Below are positions 23,794 to 34,604 of a stretch of DNA of 64,000 bases, piece by piece. Made by a program: the position numbers and the translations under genes. Positions within the stretch are counted from its first letter, which is position 1. The number at the start of each line of letters is the position of its first letter. Below the pieces are notes generated by a model. It saw nothing but the letters and a program-made list of their open reading frames with translations, had not been told where the DNA came from and did no database searches. The stretch comes from Heterobasidion occidentale (Eukaryota; Basidiomycota; Agaricomycetes; Russulales; Bondarzewiaceae): contig JBCAQO010000014.1 of assembly GCA_039111635.1 (NCBI GenBank), forward strand, positions 1,674,001-1,738,000, given 5' to 3'.

Positions 23794-25193
23794 TCACTTC
23801 TCGAACCGCCGCATGACCTCCGCCGGTAGACAACTCTGCATACTGACTCGTTCGTAGACCTTCAGGGTCCCCTCTTCGCAGACCAGACTCAACCTTCCCG
23901 CTCTCCGGTGCTTAACTACGATTTCCTGAATCATGTTCAGCACTCTTCCCAACTTTCTAAGGCCGGTTTCGGCCTTCTCCCTTTGCGAGACCATCTCCAA
24001 ACCATCCAGCCTCTGCTCCCGAACCTCGAAGAACCTCCCTGCAGAGTGAACGCCGGTATAAAAATGAGGCGTCTGCGAAAGATAGAGTTGGGGAAATATC
24101 TCGGCCCAGTTGAGCTTGTGGATGTAGTTCTCGGAACGTGTGGTGAGTTCAATGATGGATTCTTGCGGCTGCTCAGCGCCTGCGTGAACGATGCGAAGTA
24201 GAGGGGGTGAGGCCGAAGACGCCTGTGGAGACGGTGGAGACGCGACCGCCAGAGTATTCGTGGGTGTGCTGGAAGTGATATTGAGGCTGGCCAAGGCATC
24301 AGCCAAGTCATCCGGGTTTGCAGATCGACTCGCCCGAGAGGCACTTATGTTCGGAGATGCAGATGGGAGGCAAGCATCGACCTCATATCGGACGACCATC
24401 TTCAGGCCAAAGAAGTTCTGCAAAGCAGGTGAGCTACGAATATTGTGAATGAAGGAAACGCGAATACGCGCATATTTGACTATTCGATGATGGCCGGTAC
24501 TCTTCTCGCACCCCGGAACAGCAGCAGTCGTGGCCTGCTCAAAGCCAAACCCGTAACTTTTTCCCAGAAAGGTGGTTCTGGTTTGAACCTCCCACCTGTT
24601 CAGCAGGACGGTATGCTCCCCAGCAAGTTCCATATCGATTCTAAAATCTTTGACTTCACCACCACTTATCCACCTGGAGAGCTTTCTCAGCCCATTTCGA
24701 TCGGTGACAAAATCGACTGCGGGCCAGTCGACTGTCTTGCCGAGTGCGTCTACTGATTTGAACAGCGGCAGGAGAGTAGAAGATGGGCATCTGAAGCCGT
24801 TTTGGTCGACGAACTGTACACCCCTGTCGGGTATCACCTTGATAGGGAGAGGACGGCCAGTCCATTCTGGCGCAGAGCCTATCGAACGTTCAGATAGGAG
24901 AATAATCAGTAATGATATCGAAGAGGCGATGGAATGACGTTACCTGGAACGATGATCACGGCTGGGTAAGAAGTCTCTGTCCAGTTGTAAGATCCTATAT
25001 ACTTGTAATGTTTTATATCCGTTGAGGTACTAGATGTGAGCGTAGGGACGGGAGGGACGAGCAAAGTGCGCAAGGGTGTAGTGATGTCTAGCCCTTCCTT
25101 GATATGACGATCTGGAGGAAGCCCAAGCGAAGATGAGTGCCGGAAAGCAGCGGGCCTCAGTGGAGTTGAGGAATGTGGATGTTGGTAAGACAT
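23794..25193 (-). CDS. RAI1/DXO-like family protein, copy B (altered E-h-K motif, GC donor)
   Basis: Exons 24944-25193, 24472-24878 and 23794-24417 give 426 residues. It is a paralog of copies A and C with the clearest family blocks: YIGSYNWTETSYPAVIIVPG, VQFVDQNGFRCPSS, DWPAVDFVTDRNGLRKLSRW (motif I arginine present), GFGFE for G-h-x-h-E, EVD for E-h-D, then IIELTTRS where copies A and C have ELK. The lysine normally helping the metal site is therefore a threonine. The second intron (24418-24471) sits at the conserved place after HHRIVKY but has GC, not GT, at its donor. It is 54 bases long without a stop, so retention would insert 18 residues in frame. The start at 25193 gives MSYQHPHSS. 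Nuclease activity is doubtful; RNA or protein binding may remain. Confidence 0.7.
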
Positions 25194-25235
25194 GATATCT
25201 GGAGATAAACAGCAGAGAGTTGGCCTACATGTCCC

Positions 25236-25247
25236 GCTTTTATACCC
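25236..25247 (-). promoter_or_regulatory. TATA element of DXO-like copy B
   Basis: On the minus strand GGTATAAAAGCG lies about 45-50 bases before the ATG at 25193. Confidence 0.6.
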
Positions 25248-25249
25248 GT

Positions 25250-26632
25250 GATATCGCATGGAGTCGCAGCGTCAGGATCTGCGCGACACGACTTTCAGGA
25301 GTTCGTCTCAATAAAATGCTGCGGAGAGTATTCCTGTCGCAGTAAGTATGCTCACGCAGGACGAATCTTACTGGAGGTTGAGGTAGATGGGCGCTTGGAG
25401 GGCAAGTCACATACGTTACTAAGTATCAACGGGGCCGAATGGGTGAGGCAGAAACCTCGGAACATGACGCGGCATGCCTCTGTGCTCAGCTGCGGAAACC
25501 ATCTTGCAATCAGAGGGTTCTAGATGAAGTGAAGTGCGCAGATACCAAACATACTCTGATGAAAGGTTCGAAACGCCTGATAGGCAACTGAGGCGAGCGA
25601 GCTGCGACTTTTGAATAGTAACATCCTCTGAGACTCCCACCCTGCAGTCAGCCCGAGCTATATGCGTCGATGCCTACAATTCGATGGTGTCTGGAGTGGC
25701 ATGGTTCACGGGATAGATATGGCTGCACCCACAATGTTTCCTCGTCAGTGAAATTGGGTGACTTCTGAGTATCGTTGACTCGTCAGTCACTGAGCTTTCT
25801 TTCAGCAAACAAACTTGGGGATAGCATCGCAGGCCAATCATCAGGCCAAATGGACAAACGCTACTTCACGACAACATATCTGCACGAAACTGGGTGCGCA
25901 TGATTCACTGCTCGCTTTCTACCTTCATCAAGATGGTTGATCGCACGGTGATTTCGCGCACAAGTGGCGCAGGCTGCCTGCGCGATCAATGTGAGCGTGA
26001 AGCGAAAGACGAAACAATTGGGGAGGAGAGTAGTCATCGATACAAACTTACATGACGAGAAAGGTACTCCTCAGTGGGCTCTACGACGCCTTCGTGCTCG
26101 TCAAGTGTTTTGGTCAATTCGAGAACCGCGATGATGCGGATCATCATCCACAAAAAGCTGACAGTAAAATGTCTCCAAGGACAAATTCTGCGACTCATCC
26201 TTGGGCCAGGACGCCTCCGCGCTTGGACGACGTGTACCAGCAAACGAACAGATATACGTCTAAACCTAAAGGGCGCTTGTCGTGGATCGGTGGATAGCGG
26301 CCTGAGCCGCTGGAGATGTACACTGTAAAATCTGGGTAACGCAGAAAGAATAGCCATAAAAAATAGATATGATCAAGGCTCCATCAAGACGAATCAGAAC
26401 CATGACGATTGACTCACTGATTGTTCCTTCCCTGAACCCTCTTTGTGTACCCTGGGGGTGCATTGATGAAATCTGTGCAAAACAAATCTTCGATTCCAAC
26501 GAGAGCATCGGAGCACTTCAAATCGGATTACTAACTGCTATCCCTCAAGCCACCAAGAAAAAGAAACCTGAATTGACAGAGATACCATTTGATAAGTACG
26601 AACATTATAGAGTCGACTGGGGTGACAATCAT
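25250..26632. other. Intergenic; weak membrane-protein-like frames only
   Basis: About 1.4 kb. A minus-strand frame at 26034-26357 contains a hydrophobic stretch (RHFTVSFLWMMIRIIAVLEL) that may be a relic of a multi-pass protein, but no family can be named. Nothing else is recognised. Confidence 0.35.
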
Positions 26633-28092
26633 TCAATGCGAGGCAAGTATGACTTGGAGCTCTGGTTCGACACTGGCAAGCAGTTCTGCTTTTCCTTTCT
26701 TCGGCCTCCAGCCCAGAGCTCTGGACCTCTCTCCTCGAGCACGGCAGTTCAATGCACCGAGGCGAGAACCCTATCAAAGCATACATTGAGTTCAGAGAAA
26801 CGTCAGAGAGACCTATACGACTCACTCCAAAGAAGTTCTTGAGCTCCCGATCGGTCAGACTCACAGGCTCTGGGCTGCGGCCTTTGCCATGCTCAAAAAG
26901 CGCCTTTGCAATTTCAAGGCATATCTCGTATTGCACATACTCGCCGTTCTCAGCGAAATAGTAGCCGGTGCGACCATGAGGGGTCAGCGGGTCCGCGCGA
27001 GCAGCGTCAAATATAAGCTTGTACAGATCACCGACTACGAAGGCCGAGGACGATCAGCGCATACAACATTGGATACTTCTGAGTTTGGACACACCTTCAT
27101 CAATGTCCACGAGGGGCCATACGTTCGTCCCGGATTCGAGTAAGCCGCCTTGACCCCTTTGGATACCATTTTTGATCATCCAGGGTATGAGGACAGAGTG
27201 CGGGTTCTGGATGCCGCTGTCGACGAGCGGGCCTGAAGCCATGTTGAATATTGTAGAGGGACATACAATATATGCGCGAACATAGCCTAAAAATGCACGT
27301 TCAACTCTGTCATAGTTTGGGAGATGATCCTGACTGTTAACTACCTGCTGTGTCCGCAGCAACGATCGCAAGATCGACCTCGCGATGAATACGAGAAACC
27401 GGCAAAGACTCCAATTGCTCAGGCTTTGAATCATAGTACACAGTGTCGGGATCGATGTTGGTGTCACCTTCCAGATTGACAAGAAAGCCTGAGAGCAAGT
27501 CGATCAGAAACGATCATTCGTATGGGGTGACTATCAACGAGCTAGCACACCTGTCCCGGACTAATGGACAAGGAATGTCAGTACAGATAAATGCAGCTGC
27601 ATATATGCACATACTGACAGTATGGATCAATATTCCAACATCGCCAGACTGCTCGTGCTTCTCCTTGAGCCCTGACAAAATCGCCTTAACGGCTGGCAAA
27701 TCGTCCGCGTTGGCCTAGTCGCAGCCCCATTATTTCAGAACAAAAAATTAGCCGAATCGCGTTGAGATAGACCTACAGCATGAATGACGATATCTGCCTG
27801 GGAAGCAAGCTGTGCGAGTCGTGCAGTGTCTTGAAGAGATCCTATGACGGGAGTGATGCCGAAATGGCGCAACTTGTCTCCCTTCGAATCATCGCGGACC
27901 AGCACCGTGACGTCAAACGTAGCACGGTCTTCGTGGTCTAAGAGGCGTTGGAGAATCGTTCCTCCTATATAACCTATGCAGGAGCGCAATTTAAGCTTCT
28001 CAAAGAAGCAACAAGACGTAGGATATGGGATGTGGCTTACCTGTAGGACCAGTAAGCAGTATGCTAGTACTGGATTTGGAAGAGGAGGGCAT
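26633..28092 (-). CDS. NmrA-like / NAD(P)-binding Rossmann protein
   Basis: An atypical short-chain dehydrogenase-like protein, common in basidiomycetes, of unknown substrate. Eight exons on the minus strand: 28041-28092, 27777-27973, 27619-27714, 27539-27560, 27345-27488, 27095-27286, 26826-27034 and 26633-26770. They give 349 residues. The dinucleotide-binding motif is TSILLTGPTGYIGGTILQRL, split by intron 1. It is followed by FDVTVLVRDDSKGDKL, DIVIHAANADDLPA, GYVRAYIVCPSTIFNMASGP and the C-terminal RSRALGWRPK. Exon 4 is only 22 bases and uses the weak donor GTTGAT; a 10-base version with donor GTGTGC also keeps frame but loses the conserved GTGVLA block. The start gives MPSSSKSSTS. The typical YxxxK catalytic pair of true reductases is not evident, so a sensor or epimerase-like role is possible. 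Confidence 0.82.
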
Positions 28093-29120
28093 TAAGTGGG
28101 TTGTTTGATGGGGCAATCGCAGAGTATGATGAATGGGCGACCATGGATCAGATTCCTAGATATATATCCCTGCAGCCGCTTACTGATGTCTGGCGGTCAA
28201 CTGATGATGCCTTACATACCTAGCTGACGGCTGACCAGATATGGACTCATAGAATCCTGAACATCACAAGAAAGGCGCTCTTCTTAATCGCCAGACAAAA
28301 AACCCCTGCAGTCAACACGACAACTCAGAATCCCAAGGTCCAGTGTTGTAGTAGGTGACAGCACTGTGACAGCATCGTGGCGAAGAGCAAGGGATCTGAC
28401 GACGCAATTCCCACGCGATGTTGCGGACGACTGGTCATCAGTCGGTCATCTCGGCGACTCACCTTTGAATCTTTCAGTGGGGCAGTTTGCCACTGCCAAT
28501 CCTCCTGCGGCCTCCTGCGGTGGGATGGACTAAATTCACTGACCACCTGTTGTGGACACTTAATTTCTAGAATTGTGGACTTTTTTTTGTAAGTCTGCCT
28601 ATGAAGATGGCGGAATAGGTAGGTGCGCAACGCCGCAGCCTGTTGAAGGAAATCACTGTGTTAGCTCCTGTTCGGTGGACATGGCTTGTTTCAAGAGAGA
28701 AAGGTATGTGATATCATAGTGTGCGTCCTGACGTATCGCAAACTTTTCTCTAGGCACCTGACAAACACTTTGTGTACTCCAATTTGCAGTGAATGAATAA
28801 AGGTTCCATGTGCCCACCGCTCAAACAAGTTGGATCGCCGTCACTTTCGATGGCCGCTCTTGGGAAGATGCGTTGCAAGACTCCAATGTTCATGATGTCG
28901 ATTCTTTTTGTTATTGAGTTCTGACAGGCGACGCAATACGGCTCTATATAATCGAGCTCTTTCAAGGTTTGCCGATGTGGACGTTGTCATCCTCTCCATG
29001 GAGAGGACCATGCGGTGTGGTTATTTTTGTGATGACGTCTCTTTCAATTCAAGCTTCGGAGTAAAACATGAAGCCTTTCACAAATCCGAAAGCATCGTTG
29101 ACGGGTTGCGGAGGTAGGAT
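28093..29120. other. Intergenic between divergent genes
   Basis: About 1 kb between the NmrA-like gene (minus) and DXO-like copy C (plus). A TATATAT run near 28158-28165 may serve the NmrA-like gene. No coding frame is recognised. Confidence 0.45.
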
Positions 29121-29126
29121 GCACCG

Positions 29127-29135
29127 CTATAAAAT
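29127..29135 (+). promoter_or_regulatory. TATA element of DXO-like copy C
   Basis: CTATAAAAT lies about 45 bases before the ATG at 29176, the same spacing as in copy B. Confidence 0.6.
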
Positions 29136-29175
29136 CAACGATTCCGTCGATCCTCGAACAACGTCTCAGATCACC

Positions 29176-30486
29176 ATGCTTCCGAAGTCTTGTACATCGA
29201 CAGCCACCAAAGCTTTAACGATACCATGTTCCTCACAGAAACGCCCCAGAAACGCCAGCATCAAGGATGTCAAGTGCATAGGGTCATACAATCAGATTCT
29301 ATCTGCTCGCTGCCCTACAATCATGGTCCCAGGTAAGCGGTTGTTAGGAATGGTCTTTAAATCATGTTGTGTGGCTCATTACCACTCATAGGATCGCCCC
29401 GTGTCTGGAGGGAGCCCGTCCCACCATTTTCTATCCAATCCGATACATGTCTACGCCAAACTGAGCGCAGAATTTCTCCTCTCATACGCTCCATGCCCTT
29501 CCACACACTCATGTGTGCCATAGACGCAAAGAAGCTGGACAGCATCCCATGGCCTTCAGTCGACTTTATCACTGATTGTGGAACCTTGCGCCGGCTTTTA
29601 GAGGTCGTCAATGCCTCTACTGATGGCAAAGAGCTCCGTCTCGACCTACAAGTCGTGGGCCAGCACACGATCCTGTTGAATAACAGCCCTCCCCAGACAG
29701 ATCCTGTCATCAAAAGGGATAAGGCTGCCAAACAGGACAAGGAGTCCTTTGGTCATTCTTTCGAAATGGCCACAACCGTAGTGCCGCCTGGCGGCGAAAC
29801 AACTTCGGGATATTATCGAATTCTACAATACGTGAGTAGCTTCTAGAAACATATAGCGATGTAAATTGCAGGGCTGAATCATAATTAGGTGTTTGGCGAT
29901 CTACACATGATCGTTCGGGCCGAAGTCGATGCATGTCTGAGCGTGCGCAAACATATACCTCCATCCGAACCAATGACCTCAAAGGATGTGGCAGGTCTGT
30001 CCAGCTCTGAAATTATCCAATACTTACCATCAACACACTAACAATTTCGTCGTTCTTTGCTTGCTAGGTCTTCACATCATTGCCGGCGGCACCCATGTTC
30101 CGCAAGAAAGTATTTTGGAGCTCAAATCGCATAGCGGGAAAAATCAGAAGCATTCATCTTTGAAGCGTCGCGTGTTCCCACAATTATTCTTCTCGCGCAC
30201 CCCGAATCTCATCGAGGGCGCGCACACAGACGGCACCGTGTCTAACATCCGCCACCATGGCTTTTCTGGTGAAATGGAACCTCCGCCTGGAAGTCGGACA
30301 CACGGTCGTTTGTGCGTCCTGGTGGCGGCTTTGAAGCTGATTCAAGAGATTGCGATCAGCCGTAGTCGAAGCGTTCGACCGGTTCGATTTGCCGCTGTAT
30401 TTCATGGGCAGCAACTAAGTGTCCATGACCTGCAAGGCACAGATGGGCTGTTGCCGCATGCTATTGTCAGAAAGTTCTGGCCTTGA
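29176..30486 (+). CDS. RAI1/DXO-like family protein, copy C (motif I arginine lost)
   Basis: Exons 29176-29332, 29392-29831, 29889-29994 and 30068-30486 give 373 residues, the shortest of the three paralogs. Family blocks: CIGSYNQILSARCPTIMVPG at the N-terminus, WPSVDFITDCGTLRRLLEVV (cysteine where copies A and B have the motif I arginine), GHSFE for G-h-x-h-E (histidine at a usually hydrophobic place), EVD for E-h-D and ILELKS for E-h-K, then VFPQLFFSRTPNLI. The block between the first intron and motif I is shorter than in copy B and lacks the DQNGFR stretch. The first two introns match those of A and B; a third intron (29995-30067) is unique to this copy. The frame is open throughout. It looks like a diverging paralog that may have lost nuclease function. 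Confidence 0.65.
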
Positions 30487-30781
30487 GGTCCTACTTAGGA
30501 AGTGCTTTGGACCATTGGACGTGCGACTAGCAGTTGAATTTATCTGGTCTCAGTACGATTCACGTATAGTTTGCTCTTCGTGTTTCTTGACGTCTTCTTG
30601 AGACACTTACTTCTACGAGATGTATTAGTTGTCGGTCCCTCCCGTTCACGATCATTGGGTCTCATATCGCTTACATATCTAAGTTCAATGTGCTCGCTAT
30701 TGTATGAGCTTACATACTTGCGACGTGTCTATGTACAAGTGCAGAACATGAAGATTCGTCAATAAGATACAATGTCCATGA

Positions 30782-33176
30782 TCAGAAGGGGTATTTTCGC
30801 GACAAATTCTTCAAGTAATCGATACCATCCGATCTGTACGTGTCTTGCGTGATGCTAATAGGGACCGCCCCGTCCGACAGAGTCAGAAGGTTCGGCGAGT
30901 CTTTTGTCCACTTCGGCCAGGTGGTGGTGTTGGTTCCCCCGTTGGGATCAAGGTGGACGGCGAAGCGAACAATCAGCTCTTTGAAATCGTGGCCTGGAGG
31001 GCCGAACACATCATAAAGATCCGAAAGGTGGTACTATAAGACATGCGCGTCAGAAATGGCTTCTAGAATTCGGTCCAAACACTTACAGTGCCCAGATACG
31101 GCGTCGACTTGAAACGCTTGTACTCTGATAGAACCTGCTGTCAGCTGTCGTTTGTTCAAACACTTGGGAAGACGTACGGAATGCCCAGGCAGGTTGAGTA
31201 GATGACAGGTAATCCAGGAAGAAACGCCGAGGAGCCTCGAATATGATGTCTCCGGTCAAGGCAGAGATGCGCTTATATTGAGGCGTCAAGGTGTTATTGT
31301 CGCCGGTGTCGAATGGAGAGCCAACAACAGGATCGGGAGGATAATATTGCATAAGCTGGGTAATTTCACTGCTTGATGCCTTGGAGTAGTAATTAGAGTG
31401 GATATAGTCGTGTGTTCCTTGATCGGTGCTAAAAGGCATCGGTTAGTCAAGGCCAACCAACGCAAGAATCACAACACATACGTGATGTTCGTAGAAGACA
31501 AAGAGAACAAAGTGCCCTCGTCGTCGCAGTCTCCTAATGATATTGAACGTGAGTGCGACTGCCTCAAAGGAACCACGATCACAAACCGTTGATGAATGGC
31601 AATTTAGCAGCAATTCCTTTTGCGACGAGTGTCTGCGGATTCTCTTTCAAGAACACGCCATCCGTGCGAGGCTGCCATACCAAGTTCAAGGACTGTTATG
31701 TTGCACTATCAGCAAGGCCACATGGCTGACACAAAGTTCACGCACAGAGTAATTGAAGAGCGAGGGCGTGCTGTTGGTCGCGGCAGACAATGTCTCGAAA
31801 GGTACTTCGCGCAAGCACTGCAGAGTGTCCCTCGCACCGGTGCAGCCAGTCTTGTCGACGATGTAGTCGTACATCGGCTGGCCATTCGTGATATCACCCA
31901 TGGGTTGAGGCGAACCGGAATGCATGATACCCGCGCGGAAGAGTCCTTCGGTATTTCCGTTGTTGGTGATCATGTGGTTTCCAATTGAGACGCCTCCTGC
32001 GCTTTCACCCCAGCTGTCGAATAGTGTAAGAGGAAATCTCATAGGGAGCAACTGATTTCGTACAGTGTCACCTTCTTGGGATCGCCACCAAAGGCATGGA
32101 TGTACTTTTGAACCCATCTCAGCGCCTGTCGCTCTGAACAAATGGGATTCGACTTGATCCATGTAGGAAAGAGAGGACGACTTACGGTCCTGCATTCCAA
32201 GGTTTCCAACGCCGGCTCGCTTGACTTCCTTACTTGCCAGGAATCCGAATGCTGTGCGATACATTTTAGCGTCATAGAGTGTTGCGAGATGAAAATGTGA
32301 CGTATACGCACAATTCAGCCTTTATAATAAATCTATGAATTAGAAAAATCCTGTGAGACAAGATCTGAGACTCACCGGTAGGCAGTGCTAATGAATACTA
32401 TAGGTGTCCCGATGTCGAGAGACTTCTGGACGATGTAGCTCCCGTCGAACCTAGCGTAGAAATTTGGGTATGTCTCGTTTTCGTGATAAATATGGTCTTA
32501 CAAAGAAGTCTCGCCGACCTCCCATCCGCCTGTTCAATAGTCATAAGTAAAGACCTCAGATGTCTAACAATGAGACTAACCTCCGTGAATCCACTGTAGG
32601 GTATGTATGTTCGGATTAAACAGTATCAGATAAGGGTGGAATATGCTCACAAATAACACCGGCAGCTTCGAGTATGACGTAGCATTCGCAGGACTCCAGA
32701 CATTTACATACAGACCTAGAGGATAGTTTTTACAAACTTTAGCGCAAGACTGTTGTATATCCCTGAACAAGGACGCACAGTCTTCGCCTGAAGGGGCACT
32801 CCCACCACCTGGCAATTGAGAGAGGATCTCCCCCAACTCTGCGTTAGGGATGGTGGGCGAGTACGATTGCTGAGGACATGCGAGCGCGAACTGGGTGGCA
32901 TTATGTGTGCCATGGTACGGCAGATTCGGCACAGGCAAACGGAATCGAAAATTTCCGGTTCTGCAGTCGAATAAGGATCAGCATGGTCGCAGAGAGCAAT
33001 GAGGGGACACACGGAGGTAAGGCATATGGGACCCCCAAGAATCTCGTCATATTTCCAAGCGGTGTGCCGACGAACGTTCCTGCATCCAGCCTCACAGTCG
33101 ATCCAATAGCCGCGCCGAAAGAGGGAAAGCTGGCGACGAGCAAGGCCACATGCAATATGGAAGACGAGAGCGCCAT
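30782..33176 (-). CDS. Secreted type-B carboxylesterase/lipase, intact
   Basis: An alpha/beta-hydrolase that splits carboxylic esters outside the cell. Fifteen exons: 33013-33176, 32779-32960, 32651-32715, 32581-32593, 32502-32529, 32376-32450, 32312-32319, 32186-32251, 32064-32133, 31746-32013, 31587-31692, 31482-31533, 31178-31428, 31087-31124 and 30782-31033. They give 545 residues, the usual family length. A signal peptide MALSSSILHVALLVASFPSF opens the protein. Motifs: TGNFRFRLPVPN, SGEDCLYVNVWSPA, WIHGGWEVG (oxyanion region), the nucleophile elbow LWGESAGGVSIG, the acid DCDDEGTLFS and the histidine in LGTYHLSDLYDVFG. All three catalytic residues are thus present. Exons of 13 and 8 bases are required to keep the conserved blocks in frame. 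A decayed paralog lies at 54651-57061. Confidence 0.88.
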
Positions 33177-33403
33177 GGTGACCAATGAAGGTAGATAGAT
33201 GGACACGCAGACTAGCTCGAGTGCTGGCTGGGGTGTCGATGGATTGTGATCAGGGTCGCTAGCCTAAATACGCAGACCGCCTGCAGCAATCATCGAAATC
33301 TTGTCGGCATCCTGAGATAAAATTACATTCGAGAAATGGGAGTATGTGTGGGTCGGGCATGTGAATGAGCCGCCGCTAAACATTGTAGTTCTGGAAGCGC
33401 TAT

Positions 33404-34604
33404 TCAGGACCGGTATTCACAAATCAGACCAGAACCTATGTCTTCTGCGTATGTCTTGAGAAGAGTAGACAGGTCGCACTTGAAATAGGTTCCCGGCCTA
33501 TCAAGTGTCATCAGTTCACGGAGGTTGGGTGGAGCATGCTTAGTGCTTTCGGCTTTGACGCCCGTCGATGTATGGATACGCACAGTGCTCATTCGTGAAC
33601 CTTGTGTGTCGTCAGCGACAAACAAATTTTCCCACTTGAGTTGCGGAAAGTTACCGAGTGACAGCCGACGAAGGTAAACGGTATCTACAAAAAATCAACC
33701 AACGGTCAACTGAACGAACAATTCTCCTCACCAGGCCATGATCATGTGTCAAAAATATGGCGACAGCCATAACAAGGTTGCGATTGAGTTCTATCGACGT
33801 GGATCCCGAGCTTGAACACTTCGGCTTCGAGCTTGCCATCATCGCGAACCCTGATCGCAGAATGGATAAGGCAACCGGCCAGCACGAGGACCGCGAAGTC
33901 CTGGAAAGCATCAGCAAGACGGTATTCCCGTGGGTGCGCAAGAAGTCCTTCAAGTTCCCAGACTGACGCAGTGTCATGCCTCTCGGAACCATCGTGGTGT
34001 TCCCCGGTCGGCCGAAACATCGCACAAACACGCTTTAAGCGCTTAGGGAACATCTATCTTTGACATGCGGAGATGATAGCAGACGAAAGACAATGAGACC
34101 GGTTTGAACACCGAGGTGGGCGAAAGCGAACTTGGTTTGCCACGGTCTCGGCAGATTTGTCGCGGAGCTTGTATTGAGGCAACCAATGGCGGGCTGGCAA
34201 TGCATCTCGGTATTGCGCACAACCAACACGCGGATACTATCTGCGTAGAACTCTTCGCAAGGTGATAGCCCAGTGCTTGTAAATGACGATAAACATCCAT
34301 CATAGCGTAGAGGAGCTGTTAACATCCCATCAGAAGTGAAGCGCTTAGCTTCAATTCTCTTAGGAGCTGCAATATAATGGTACGTGGCAATCATATTTAG
34401 GGTACTCATCACAAACAGAAACATTCTCTCGCTATTGCTGCTGTCGAACCTTGGTTTACATACTATCTCTTTGCTGAACAAGCCGATCTGATCAAACAAG
34501 CTCCCATAACTAATAATCTCGGGCAAATTCTCCGAGGCCGAACGTTCTTTCGGCGTTAAGATGCCATAATGTTTGCCAGTACGGTATATCTTGATATATA
34601 ACAT
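33404..34604 (-). pseudogene. Possible relic of a multi-pass membrane protein
   Basis: Minus-strand frames here include SLFDQIGLFSKEI, which faintly resembles the YDxxLTxxxEV block of DUF6533 membrane proteins, followed by MFLFVMSTLNMIATYHYI. A late frame reads LRRLSLGNFPQLKWENLF, the sort of tail such proteins carry. I could not join these into one spliced frame, so this is either a decayed gene or a chance resemblance. Confidence 0.25.

Noticed and set aside
16544..30486. Label of the three paralogs as geranylgeranyl pyrophosphate synthetases
   Set aside because: No DDxxD or other prenyltransferase motif is present; the ordered motifs fit RAI1/DXO instead.
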